From assembly GCF_001187915.1 (NCBI RefSeq), contig NZ_LGIU01000049.1:51480-115479 (forward strand): 64,000 bases of DNA, given 5' to 3'. The notes beneath the pieces were generated by a model. The model was not told where the DNA came from and made no database searches. It was given only the letters and a program-made list of their open reading frames with translations. Numbering within the stretch: the first letter of the stretch is position 1; each line of letters begins with the position of its first letter. Below, in pieces: positions 9,123-18,117 of the stretch. The position numbers and the translations under genes are program-made. The DNA comes from Arthrobacter sp. RIT-PI-e (GTDB taxonomy: Bacteria; Actinomycetota; Actinomycetes; Actinomycetales; Micrococcaceae).

Positions 9123-9218
9123 TCGGCCATGGGACGGAACCGGACGCGAACCCTGTCCCGCCTTCTTCCGGCTACCCTTGTAGCTAACGACGTCTTGCAT
9201 GTGAGAGTGAGCTACTGA

Positions 9219-10295
9219 GTGACCATCAAGGACGCCCGTCCCCAGGAATCGCAGCCCGTTCGTAGCCCCTCGTCAGGGGAGAGCTCGGCCGGGAGCGACA
9301 CGGCGCTGCGGTCGGCGGATCCGGATCAGCGCACATCGGGATCAGCCGATCGGGCACTCGAGGTGGCGGACACCGGGTCCGCGAAGAAAGTTGCCCGCTC
9401 CAGGAACGTCCTCGAAGCGATGGACGATTCCTCACCCCTGGGCCGGGAACTGGCGAGTGAAGCACGTCGGCGCGAGAAACTGCTGGGCACCTCGCTGCCG
9501 AAGCCGACGAACACCCGGATCATGACCATCAGCAACCAGAAGGGTGGGGTGGGCAAGACCACCACCACGGTGAACATCGCCGCCGCCCTGGCCACGGCCG
9601 GGCTGCAGGTCCTCGTCATCGACATCGATCCCCAGGGCAACGCCTCGACGGCACTGAACATCGACCACCGTGCCGAGGTCGACTCGATCTACGACGTGCT
9701 GATCGACGACGTCCCCCTGGCCGACGTGGTGGCCCAGTGCCCCGACGTACCCAACCTCATCTGCGCACCGGCCACGATCCACCTCGCTGGCGCCGAGATC
9801 GAACTGGTGTCGCTGGTGGCCAGGGAGCAACGGCTGCGTCGTGCGATCGAGGTCTACGGACAGCACCGTGAGCAGCAGGGTGAGCCCCGACTCGACTTCG
9901 TGTTCATCGACTGCCCTCCGAGCCTGGGCCTGCTCACCGTCAATGCCTTCGTGGCGGCGAAGGAGGTGCTCATCCCGATCCAGTGCGAGTACTACGCACT
10001 CGAGGGGTTGAGCCAGTTGCTGAAGAACATCGAGATGATCCAGAAGCACCTCAATGCCGATCTGGCGGTGTCCACGATCCTCTTGACGATGTACGACGGC
10101 CGAACCAAGCTGGCTGCACAGGTGGCGGCGGAAGTGCGTGAGCACTTCCCCGATCAGGTCCTGGATGCGGTGGTCCCCCGTTCGGTCCGGGTGTCGGAAG
10201 CGCCGAGTTACCAGCAGACCGTCATGACCTACGATCCTTCGTCGAGCGGTGCACTGTCCTATCAGGAAGCGGCTGCGGAGATCGCATCCCGTTGA
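9219..10295 (+). CDS. parA: Chromosome partitioning ATPase ParA (Soj)
   Basis: 358 residues from GTG 9219. ParA binds DNA non-specifically as an ATP dimer and moves ParB-parS complexes. The deviant Walker A NQKGGVGKTTT is at about 106-116, with IDIDPQGNAST following and FVFIDCPPSLGLLTVNA as Walker B. About 97 residues precede the fold, a disordered Ser/Arg-rich extension longer than in Bacillus Soj (about 253 residues) but seen in actinobacterial ParA. The start has little Shine-Dalgarno support, so an internal start is possible. parB follows after 83 bp. Confidence 0.96.
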   Translation: MTIKDARPQESQPVRSPSSGESSAGSDTALRSADPDQRTSGSADRALEVADTGSAKKVARSRNVLEAMDDSSPLGRELASEARRREKLLGTSLPKPTNTRIMTISNQKGGVGKTTTTVNIAAALATAGLQVLVIDIDPQGNASTALNIDHRAEVDSIYDVLIDDVPLADVVAQCPDVPNLICAPATIHLAGAEIELVSLVAREQRLRRAIEVYGQHREQQGEPRLDFVFIDCPPSLGLLTVNAFVAAKEVLIPIQCEYYALEGLSQLLKNIEMIQKHLNADLAVSTILLTMYDGRTKLAAQVAAEVREHFPDQVLDAVVPRSVRVSEAPSYQQTVMTYDPSSSGALSYQEAAAEIASR

Positions 10296-10378
10296 TCCTC
10301 GTATCAGCGTCCTCCTAGGACCTGGTCGGCGAAACCTATCGGTGGAGTGGTTCCTCCATCACGTGGAAGGAAGACAAG

Positions 10379-11746
10379 ATGGTCGAGAAACGGCGAGGTC
10401 TGGGCCGGGGACTGGGAGCACCCATTCCCAGCGCACCCGCGGAGGAATCGACACCTGTCGAGGAGGACATCGCTCCTCCGGTCGAGCAAAGCGGTGATGA
10501 GGCCCCGGGCAAGGGCCGGCCGGCGGACCTGTTCTTCGAGCGCGTCACGGAGGACGACGTCGCGAACCCCTCGCGCTCCTACTCCGCGGCTCTCAAGAGC
10601 AGCATCGAGCGCAATATGCGCGACGCGCAAACCAAAAGGACTGCGAAGCCCGCTTCGTCACGACGCACCGCACGCGCAACCCGGAGTGACGAAACCCCGG
10701 CGAATGCCGGCACGGTGTCAGCCGAGGAAAAATCGGGCACGACATCCACATCGAAGGAGGTTGAATCCTCTTCGGCCGTGCAGGGTGCCGCAACGATGGA
10801 CAGCCGCCCCTCCTCCACTCCGCATGCGGACGTGTCCGCCGGTGCACAGACGCAGCACACAGAACCGGGTGCGAGCCCGAAGGCTGATCCCGAGGGCAGT
10901 GGTGAACCCGTCGTCGACCTGGTGTCCGTGCCCGGCGCCGAGTTCGCTGAACTGGAACTCGATGCGATTCATCCCAACCGTAAGCAGCCGAGGGTGGAGT
11001 TCGACGAGGACGAGCTCGCTGAACTCGTGCTCTCGATCCGGGAGATCGGGGTTCTCCAACCGGTCGTGGTGCGTCCCTCCCAGGAGGGTGGCGCGGAGAC
11101 CTATGAACTGGTGATGGGCGAGCGGCGTTGGCGGGCGTCGCGTGAAGCAGGACTGGACCGCATTCCCGCCATCATCCGCTCCACCCTCGACGATGATCTG
11201 CTTCGGGACGCACTTCTCGAGAATCTCCACAGGAGCGCACTGAACCCGTTGGAGGAGGCGGCAGCGTATCAGCAGCTCCTCGAGGACTTCGGCTGCTCGC
11301 ACGACGAGCTCGCAGGTCGCCTCGGGCGTTCGCGCCCGCAGATCTCCAACACGCTGCGATTGATGAAGCTACCGCCGCTGGTCCAGCGGCGGGTGGCCGC
11401 AGGAGTTCTCTCGGCGGGGCATGCCCGTGCACTGCTGGGACTCAGCGATGCCGCGGAGATGGAGAAGCTCGCGCAGAAGATCGTCGCGGAGGGTCTGTCG
11501 GTACGCTCCACCGAGGAAGTGGTGGCGTTGAGCGGAGGTCTGCGGAAGACGGTCAGGCCTGCTCGAACGGGAGAAGGTGCACGCCATGAACGGCTGGACT
11601 ACCTCGCAACATCTCTCTCGGACCGCCTGGACACCAATGTGAAGATCACACTGGGCGCGAAGAAGGGGCGTGTCAGCATCGAGTTCGCCAGCGTCGATGA
11701 TCTGAACCGCATCGTGGGCGTGCTCTCGCCGAAGGCTGACTCCTAG
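10379..11746 (+). CDS. parB: Chromosome partitioning protein ParB
   Basis: 455 residues. ParB is a CTP-dependent clamp that loads at parS and spreads on neighbouring DNA. The N-terminus has the ParA-interacting [17 protein letters not shown]. Residues 17-180 are a charged, Ser/Thr/Glu-rich linker. The CTPase fold begins near [12 protein letters not shown] with the GERRWRAS motif at 247-254, then the helix-turn-helix ([20 protein letters not shown]) near 305-325, and a C-terminal dimerisation region. The long linker makes it about 150 residues longer than Bacillus Spo0J. Seven parS-type sites begin only 28 bp after its stop. Confidence 0.96.
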   Translation: MVEKRRGLGRGLGAPIPSAPAEESTPVEEDIAPPVEQSGDEAPGKGRPADLFFERVTEDDVANPSRSYSAALKSSIERNMRDAQTKRTAKPASSRRTARATRSDETPANAGTVSAEEKSGTTSTSKEVESSSAVQGAATMDSRPSSTPHADVSAGAQTQHTEPGASPKADPEGSGEPVVDLVSVPGAEFAELELDAIHPNRKQPRVEFDEDELAELVLSIREIGVLQPVVVRPSQEGGAETYELVMGERRWRASREAGLDRIPAIIRSTLDDDLLRDALLENLHRSALNPLEEAAAYQQLLEDFGCSHDELAGRLGRSRPQISNTLRLMKLPPLVQRRVAAGVLSAGHARALLGLSDAAEMEKLAQKIVAEGLSVRSTEEVVALSGGLRKTVRPARTGEGARHERLDYLATSLSDRLDTNVKITLGAKKGRVSIEFASVDDLNRIVGVLSPKADS

Positions 11747-11773
11747 CACCGATCACCTCGTCACCGGCCTGGA

Positions 11774-11789
11774 TGTTTCACGTGAAACA
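11774..11789. promoter_or_regulatory. parS: parS site 1
   Basis: tgtttcacgtgaaaca, an exact 16 bp match to the bacterial parS palindrome bound by ParB, 28 bp after the parB stop. Confidence 0.95.
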
Positions 11790-12282
11790 TCTCGCCGTTG
11801 CGTCATTTCATCCACAACATGCGTCTCAACCCGTGGGACTCGAGCAAGACGGCTCCAAGTGAGCTAGGTGGCATGGGGAGTTGCTTCCTTCGGCTGTGCT
11901 GGGAGAGCTCGTCTTCTGCATGCCGGTCCCCGTGGCGGGACCTGGAAGTCCCCTCGACTATTCCTCCCCGCGCGAGCGGTGATCCATGTTGCTGTCGCAG
12001 AGAGCGCTCACCAGGCAGCGTGCAGCTCGGGCGCCGCTTCACCCGCTCACCATCAGCCTCGGCAAGAGTGGCAGGCGATCAGCAGGCTAATTGCACGCAC
12101 GTCATGAATTGTCCGGCGCTGTCGGGACATTGCCCTCCCTGCACCATCACAGTGCCGAGGGTGGGACATCGGCTACGACTAGTGAGCGCCCCACCAGGTG
12201 ATCGAACTCCGTTTCTGACGGAATCGACGCTGAGCCTTGTCTGAAGTCGAGCTACTCCCCTTCCTTTGCTTAGCTCTCCTCG

Positions 12283-12298
12283 CGTTTCACGTGAAAGA
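12283..12298. promoter_or_regulatory. parS: parS site 2 (degenerate)
   Basis: cgtttcacgtgaaaga; the core tttcacgtgaaa is intact but both outer positions are altered, so binding may be weaker. Confidence 0.75.
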
Positions 12299-12326
12299 TT
12301 ACGGCCTCCCCTGATGGTCGACATCC

Positions 12327-12342
12327 GGTTTCACGTGAAACA
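12327..12342. promoter_or_regulatory. parS: parS site 3
   Basis: ggtttcacgtgaaaca, one mismatch at the outermost base. It starts 44 bp after site 2, making the two a close pair of about four helical turns. Confidence 0.9.
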
Positions 12343-12917
12343 GTGCCAGCGTAAAGGCCACGATCACCCGAAGACGTGTGGGCGTATCAGCTGTGGGATG
12401 TTTGATGCTGATCAGGACGGCATGAGAAATGCTCGTTGTTGGCGGACTCAGCTCCCCTCGGCCGACTATCTGTGATGCTGCTGGACGTGTGAGCGCTGGT
12501 CTCGTCGCCGCATCACGTCAGCGGGGGGCGCCGGTGTATGGAATGAGTGGAAAAGGCACTGCGAGTTACGAGACCAGACCTCGCAGCATTCCGGGGCGAA
12601 GATGTAACCCCTAGGGTCACGGGTAGATCACTGTGTGGAGCACCCAGCACGCCTGTTCGGAATGCAGCGGGATATGCACGCGCGAACGGAGAACGACGGT
12701 GTCCAGCAAGCTCATCGGTGTCGGAGAGGTGCGGTCCGGTGCCGCCAGCTGATCTCGACCGAGATCTTCTCGGCTGAAACTCTCGATGGCGAGCGTTCAA
12801 CGACGGCTCGACAGTGCAGCAATTGACACAATTGGAATGACCAAGCGATGCTTTCCGGGCTTGAAGTACGACCGAGAACGAAGATCAATGAATTTTACGG
12901 AGGCGCGGACACAGTCT

Positions 12918-12933
12918 GGTTTCACGTGAAACG
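12918..12933. promoter_or_regulatory. parS: parS site 4
   Basis: ggtttcacgtgaaacg; the 14 bp core gtttcacgtgaaac (12919-12932) is perfect and only the outer bases differ. Confidence 0.9.
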
Positions 12934-13455
12934 AACTCTGGGAGCTACTGAAGGAGAAGTTCATGGCGTTCGAGCACCTACAGAGTCATCTTCGAGCTAC
13001 GGAATCCCTCCCCCTGCGATGTACACGTGTGCCGAGGTAGCCGCCACCACTGGTTCTACGCCCTTGAGGCCGGCTGACCGTAAGCCCCACAGGGCAGTGA
13101 CAAGACAGTGACACCATGTGCTCGCTTCTTGCGCACGAGGTCGTGATCTCGTGCAGGAGTGTAGAAGACCTTCCTCAAGCTGCACACTGCGCCCTCAGTT
13201 GGAGTACGGATGAAAGCGAGCGAGAAGAAGGGGCGATGATTGGTTGTCGCACCTGGGTCAGTGCGACATTCGACCCCGGCACTCAGGTGGGAAAATCACC
13301 GTTGCCCGTCGCGCCCGGGTGAGGAAATGGCATGGATTCACTCGCACGGCTGATGCCGACGAGACGGGCCGAGAAACAATGTGGGTCAGAACCTCAGGGA
13401 GGGCATTGTCGAAAGCCCAGTGATCACGTGGTGTCGATGGCGGCACAGATCGTGA

Positions 13456-13471
13456 TGTTTCACGTGAAACG
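13456..13471. promoter_or_regulatory. parS: parS site 5
   Basis: tgtttcacgtgaaacg, one mismatch at the last base. Confidence 0.92.
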
Positions 13472-13877
13472 AGGTGTTGCACAAAATCGAAGGGCAGTGA
13501 ACGCACTGGCAAAAGGGCAATTTCAGTGAAGTAGTCGGGCCGCGGCAGCCCGAGCATGCGGGACGGAGGTGTCGGTGTCGGTGCCGATGCCGGTGTGATC
13601 CGGTGTGATCCGGATGCGAATGCTGAGCGAGGATTGAGAACGAACCTTTCGCGGCCGGCCGATATCGCTCCCGATCACCCTTCCCACTTAATATGAGACC
13701 TGTCATGGCCTTCAGCGAGACGTCAGCAGCGTCCTCGGCCGGTCGATAACGTATTCGCCCGGCTGGTAGGAGGCCGGCTGTGGTCACCGGTGAAGCAGTC
13801 CGGTCATTCTCTGGCATTACCCACGATGTTCATGAAGCTGATCCTGCCGGCGACGGGGCGTCGCGCGGCCGAGTTCA

Positions 13878-13893
13878 TGTTTCACGTGAAACA
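13878..13893. promoter_or_regulatory. parS: parS site 6
   Basis: tgtttcacgtgaaaca, exact match to the 16 bp parS palindrome. Confidence 0.95.
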
Positions 13894-14292
13894 CGCCTCG
13901 ACCTTCATCGCTTTCCAAGGAGAACCCAGCAGGTAGGGGACACGCAAGTACGTCCCGATGATGCTCATGAGCTCCGGACGAACGCTTGCGACTCCGGCAA
14001 AGGTACGACGGAGTTACACACCTCGATGCCGTGAAGGGCACCGATGCAGAAGGATTTGGTAACGAGGCCCACATGTCACCGTATGTTCGTCCTCGTCCTT
14101 GTATCCCCGGTTCTCTTGGCCACCGCATCCGCATCGGTGGGGACGCGTACCTCAGCTGCTCCTGTCCGTCCGCGACCCGATGTAGCCCTGGGGAGCGGAC
14201 AGACTGCACATCATTCTGTCCGGACGGTGTCTTCGTACCGATCGAGGGGCATTCCGTGTTCGAAGCTTCTACCGGGGAGATGCCGCAACCCT

Positions 14293-14308
14293 TGTTTCAC
14301 GTGAAACA
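14293..14308. promoter_or_regulatory. parS: parS site 7
   Basis: tgtttcacgtgaaaca, exact match to the 16 bp parS palindrome and the last copy before trxA. Confidence 0.95.
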
Positions 14309-14819
14309 CGTCGTGCCCGATGCCGGACGGATCTCATCAGATTTGCTCGTCCAGATTTTCGCCACCAGTAGGCACCCATCCCTTCTGGCCGAGGCGACGC
14401 CGAGGAGGAAGAATCACCATGAGCGCAAAGACGGCGCGATTGGGTTCAGGCCCTTCAAGCGCCGCCTCCGTCACCGTCATGCCTGAGTAGATTCGCCTGG
14501 CATCCTGAATCGGCGTCGTGACCCGGATCGGCGCCGATCCACTGCTCCACGCCGTTGTCTCAGCAACAGTGCTGCTGGTGATCGCCCGACATATTCCGTC
14601 CGTCACCGCCTCGTAGAGCGTGTCGAATGCCGGCCTACTCGAACGGTGAACTGCCCCTCGGTCAGCGGCTTGGTCGACGGGTGTCGTGTGCCCGACGATG
14701 CGCATCTGCAGCGGGGGTGCGCGGAAATTGCCGGACACCGTGGGCTGAGTACTTCCGCTCCCTCCCTTGACATGGGGAGGGAACACGCCGAGCACCAGGA
14801 CCTCGTCCCCACAGGATGA

Positions 14820-14852
14820 CAGAAGACCCACCGCATGGCGATGGGCCTTCTG
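14820..14852 (-). terminator. Candidate trxA terminator
   Basis: Inverted repeat cagaagaccca / tgggccttctg (one internal mismatch) with a loop of about 11 bases, 47 bp beyond the trxA stop in its direction of transcription. There is no T-run. Confidence 0.4.
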
Positions 14853-14898
14853 TTCTTCGGGCGGCGACCGTCGGAAGGTGCTGCCGTCCCGGAGGGAG

Positions 14899-15228
14899 CT
14901 ACTTGCCGAGGAAGGCCGCGAACTCCTGCTCGAGAACCTGCTTCGGCTTGGCGCCGATCGAGGTGGCTGCGACCTCGCCACCCTTGAACACGTACACCGC
15001 CGGGATGGAGGTGATCCCGTACTTGGCGGCGATGGCCGGATTGTCGTCGACGTTCACCTTGACCACGTCGACGCTGTCGGCGTGCTCGGTGGCGATGTCG
15101 TCGAGAATGGGCGAGAGCATGCGGCAGGGGCCGCACCATTCTGCCCAGAAATCGACGATGACCGGCTTGGGGGCCTGCAGGACGTCGGCATCGAACGATG
15201 CGTCGGTCACATCCTTTGCGTTGCTCAT
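14899..15228 (-). CDS. trxA: Thioredoxin
   Basis: 109 residues, typical length. Thioredoxin reduces protein disulfides using electrons from thioredoxin reductase. The active site WCGPC has its cysteines at residues 32 and 35, preceded by VIVDFWAE, and the cis-proline loop GITSIPAVYVFKGGE lies near residues 71-85. The start is placed at ATG 15228-15226, which gives the canonical N-terminus and has aggagt upstream. The gene lies 20 bp downstream of trxB on the same strand, so the two form a trxB-trxA operon. The stop borders the gene-poor parS region. Confidence 0.96.
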   Translation of the reverse strand: MSNAKDVTDASFDADVLQAPKPVIVDFWAEWCGPCRMLSPILDDIATEHADSVDVVKVNVDDNPAIAAKYGITSIPAVYVFKGGEVAATSIGAKPKQVLEQEFAAFLGK

Positions 15229-15248
15229 GGCGGTACTCCTTGCGTTGA

Positions 15249-16310
15249 TTATGAGAGGGAGGCGGTTTCGGACACGGCTTCCGCTGCAGGTGTGGGGACC
15301 CGTGCGGCGGTGTTGGCGGCACTCACGTTGTCCGCGAGGTAGTGCTCGACATCGAGAGCGGCGACGCACCCGCTGCCCGAGGCCGTGATGGCCTGCCGGT
15401 AGGTGGGGTCGATGACGTCTCCGGCGGCGAACACTCCGGGGAGGGAGGTCTTCGATGTGCGGCCCTGCACCGCGATGGTGCCCTCGGATGTCAGCTCCAG
15501 CTGGTCCTTCACGAGATCCACCCTGGGATCGTTGCCTATGGCAACGAAGAGCCCGGTGATCTCGAGGTCGGTCTCGCTGCCGTCCTGCGTGTTCGAGATC
15601 TTGACGCCCGTGACCTTGTCGGCCCCATGGATGCCCACGACCTCCGAGTTCCAGAGGAAGCGGATCTTGTCGTGCGCGAATGCACGATCCTGCATGATCT
15701 TCGATGCCCGGAGTGAGTCGCGACGGTGGATGACGGTCACGGAGCGCGCGAACTTCGTGAGGAAGAGCGCCTCCTCCATGGCGGAGTCCCCACCGCCGAC
15801 GACGGCGATGTCCTGGTCGCGGAAGAAGAAGCCGTCGCACGTGGCGCACCAGCTCACTCCTCGTCCGGACAAGCGCTTCTCGTCGTCCAGGCCGATCTCG
15901 CGGTACTCCGATCCCGTGGAGATGATGACCGAGCGGGCGAGGTACTCTTCCCCCGTACCGATGGTGAGTTTCTTGATGTCGCCGTCGAGTTCCGCCGAGA
16001 CCACGTCCTCGAAGAGGATCTCCGTGCCGAATCGGCGGGCCTGCTTCTCGAACTGCTCCATCAGGTCCGGACCCATGACCCCTTCGGGGAACCCTGGGAA
16101 GTTCTCGACGTCGGTGGTGTTCATGAGCTCCCCACCGGCCTTGACGGAACTCGCCAGCATGATGGGCTTGAGATTCGCCCGAGCCGTGTACACGGCGGCC
16201 GTGTAGCCGGAGGGGCCGGAACCCACGATGATCACATCGTGGATCTTGGGCTCCGTGGCTGAGGTGTCTGCGGTGGGGGTGTCCACGCGGGCTTCGGTGT
16301 TCGTTGTCAC
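15249..16310 (-). CDS. trxB: Thioredoxin-disulfide reductase
   Basis: 353 residues. This FAD enzyme passes electrons from NADPH to thioredoxin. The FAD motif GSGPSG is at residues 30-35, the redox-active CATC at 155-158, and the NADPH motif GGGDSAMEE at 172-180 followed by VIHRRDSLRAS, whose arginines mark NADPH use. The FAD-binding C-terminal block GVFAAGDVIDPTYRQAITASGSGC is present. About 23 extra N-terminal residues and 25 C-terminal residues (Ala/Thr-rich) flank the usual fold. It precedes trxA by 20 bp. Mycothiol-making actinobacteria keep this system alongside mycothiol. Confidence 0.97.
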   Translation of the reverse strand: MTTNTEARVDTPTADTSATEPKIHDVIIVGSGPSGYTAAVYTARANLKPIMLASSVKAGGELMNTTDVENFPGFPEGVMGPDLMEQFEKQARRFGTEILFEDVVSAELDGDIKKLTIGTGEEYLARSVIISTGSEYREIGLDDEKRLSGRGVSWCATCDGFFFRDQDIAVVGGGDSAMEEALFLTKFARSVTVIHRRDSLRASKIMQDRAFAHDKIRFLWNSEVVGIHGADKVTGVKISNTQDGSETDLEITGLFVAIGNDPRVDLVKDQLELTSEGTIAVQGRTSKTSLPGVFAAGDVIDPTYRQAITASGSGCVAALDVEHYLADNVSAANTAARVPTPAAEAVSETASLS

Positions 16311-16456
16311 GTTGTCGGAAGACCTTCCTGTCTTTTCCTGCGCCGGTACTGCACTACTGGGTGTATCAGCGGACTACCCTCCAGAACCACGCATCAGGAG
16401 TAGATATTCCGTTCTGCCGGGCACGCGGAACCCGGAGGCCACGGGCACCGGGTGGG

Positions 16457-18043
16457 TCAGCTGACGTCGATCTCGGCGATGCGTAGACCGAAGGGGAACG
16501 GCGCCTGGATGGCCAGCCTCGGCAGCTGGGTGAAGTTCACGATCACGTACTGTGCCGTCGGCTGCCCGTCGGCGGTCTCGGGGATCGGCACGGTGACGGT
16601 GGGCGCCGTGAAACTGCCCTGCGCAACCTGTTCCGCACCCTGGAGAGTGGGCTCGGAGTTGAGCAGGACGGAGAAGGCGCCACCGGAGCCGCTGATCTGT
16701 GTGATCGACACGTCCGAGACGGTGGATTCCTCCTCGAGCTCCAGGACGAGTGCCAGGTTGGAGGCGAGACCACCGAAGGTGTCGCTCGCGTACACCTGAT
16801 TGCCCCAGAAGGTGGTGGGGTCCCCGTCGATGATCAGCGGGAGGGTGCCGTCATTGCCGGCGTCGAGTCCCTGATTGTCGGGAACCACGCGGCTGATACC
16901 TGAGACCACCGGCGCCACCGGGGCCGGTGCGGGCTCTGCCGACGGAGTCACCGGGGCCGCTGTGGGTTCGGGGGCCGGTGCGGGTTCGGAGGTGACCTGA
17001 CCCTGGGGGTCGGCCACGGGCGTCTCCCCGTTGTTGAGGTTGCCGAGCGTCGTGGCCGCGAACACGACCGCGACGATGATGCCGACGGTCAATATCCCGC
17101 CGACGAGCAGGCGCGTGAACCGGCGCCCACCGCCGTCGTTCTCCTCGTAGTACTCCTCGGGACCATCGACGTCGTCCCCGTAACTGTCCGGATCGTCGTC
17201 CTGGGGTTCGGACAGCGGGAAGTAGGAAGCGGTACGCCCGGATGCGGCACCTGCGCCGGCACCCACTGCGCCGGCGGTCGCGGCCGCAGCCGGGCCCGCT
17301 CCGAGGCGCTGGTTCCCGTCGTGATCCGGCTCGGCATCCTGCCAGGACCGGTCCGAGGAGGTGGCCGGAGGCGCTGCCTGCGACGAACTCCCCGAGGGGG
17401 ATGCGGGGCTGGACCCACCGGGACGCCGGTCGGGGGGCGGTGGAACCGTGTGGGTGCCCGGTCGCGGGGTGGACGCCGCAGCCGGCGGGGCGTCGTACGG
17501 ATCGTCGGTGTCGTCGTCGGGAACGTAGTCATCATCGGTCCTACGTCCGAAACGGCGTGCGAGCCCTGCCAGGCGCGACGGGCGGCGCTGCTCGTCGTCC
17601 TCGGGTTCGTAGCCGTCACCGTAACCGTCGTCGTAGCCGTCCCCGGACTCGTCGGACCGGGACCGGCCGAAGATCTCCGAACCGAGGGTCTCCGTGAAGA
17701 ACGGCTCCTCGTGGAGGTCCTCCCCGGGCCGGACCTCGCGTTGCACGATCAGGTCCAGCATGTCTGCCGCGGGGGCACGGTTGGTCACCAGGTAGGTGCG
17801 CGAATCGTTGATGTTGAGATCCAGGACCTGGATGTTCTCGTCCCGCTCCCCGGACGCGAGCTCCCGCGCGGTGGCGATCACCTGCGAGGCGTTGTCCTCC
17901 GACGCCACGAGGATGCTCACGGGTCGGTTCAGCACCTGGTCCATGCCCTCGAGCACCAGATCCTCGTCAGCAGATGCCAGGACGTAGGCGGTCACCTTGT
18001 ACCGGCCGCCCAGCACGGAGCCGACGTCTACTGCTTCTGACAC
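16457..18043 (-). CDS. Kinase-like, membrane-anchored MurJ-partner protein with discoidin-like ectodomain
   Basis: 528 residues from GTG 18043, chosen for the gggagga eight bases upstream. Residues 10-110 look like the N-lobe of a serine/threonine kinase (VLGGRYKVTAYV, then VLNRPVSILVAS), but the catalytic loop and DFG-type motifs are absent, so it cannot be an active kinase. Residues 120-305 are acidic, Pro- and Gly-rich and disordered. One membrane helix lies at 311-334. The outer part has a Pro/Ala linker and then a galactose-binding-like domain (about 378-528). In Mycobacterium this layout is fused to MurJ (Rv3910); here it follows murJ after 74 bp. It probably regulates lipid II flipping. 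Confidence 0.8.
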   Translation of the reverse strand: MSEAVDVGSVLGGRYKVTAYVLASADEDLVLEGMDQVLNRPVSILVASEDNASQVIATARELASGERDENIQVLDLNINDSRTYLVTNRAPAADMLDLIVQREVRPGEDLHEEPFFTETLGSEIFGRSRSDESGDGYDDGYGDGYEPEDDEQRRPSRLAGLARRFGRRTDDDYVPDDDTDDPYDAPPAAASTPRPGTHTVPPPPDRRPGGSSPASPSGSSSQAAPPATSSDRSWQDAEPDHDGNQRLGAGPAAAATAGAVGAGAGAASGRTASYFPLSEPQDDDPDSYGDDVDGPEEYYEENDGGGRRFTRLLVGGILTVGIIVAVVFAATTLGNLNNGETPVADPQGQVTSEPAPAPEPTAAPVTPSAEPAPAPVAPVVSGISRVVPDNQGLDAGNDGTLPLIIDGDPTTFWGNQVYASDTFGGLASNLALVLELEEESTVSDVSITQISGSGGAFSVLLNSEPTLQGAEQVAQGSFTAPTVTVPIPETADGQPTAQYVIVNFTQLPRLAIQAPFPFGLRIAEIDVS

Positions 18044-18117
18044 GTGTTCCTCCCGAAAGAACCCTGGCCGATTTCTCCCCATGCTACCCGGCACGTACTG
18101 CCGCACGGGGTGCGGTG

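Larger units (their letters stand above)
11747..14898. other. Gene-poor region holding a cluster of seven parS sites
   Basis: About 3.15 kb between parB and trxA in which I find no convincing gene. Base composition is visibly less GC-rich than the flanks, third-position GC bias is weak in all frames, and open frames are short and lack family motifs or good Shine-Dalgarno sites. The best candidate is a 122-residue minus-strand frame (14705-14337, starting MRIVGHTTPVDQ) with intermediate codon bias, which could be a decayed gene. The notable content is seven copies of the ParB-binding palindrome, listed separately. A near DnaA-box (tcatccaca) lies at about 11808. Confidence 0.7.

Noticed and set aside
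13019..13034. tacacgtgtg and other CACGTG sites as extra parS copies
   Set aside because: The flanking bases do not match the tttcacgtgaaa core.
12547..13529. Several 60-95 residue frames in the parS region
   Set aside because: No motifs or ribosome sites; frames cross parS palindromes.
14337..14705. Minus-strand 122-residue frame (MRIVGHTTPVDQ...) with GHT as in OmpA-like domains
   Set aside because: Only the GHT triplet matches, codon bias is intermediate, and no ribosome site is seen. Left as a possible remnant.
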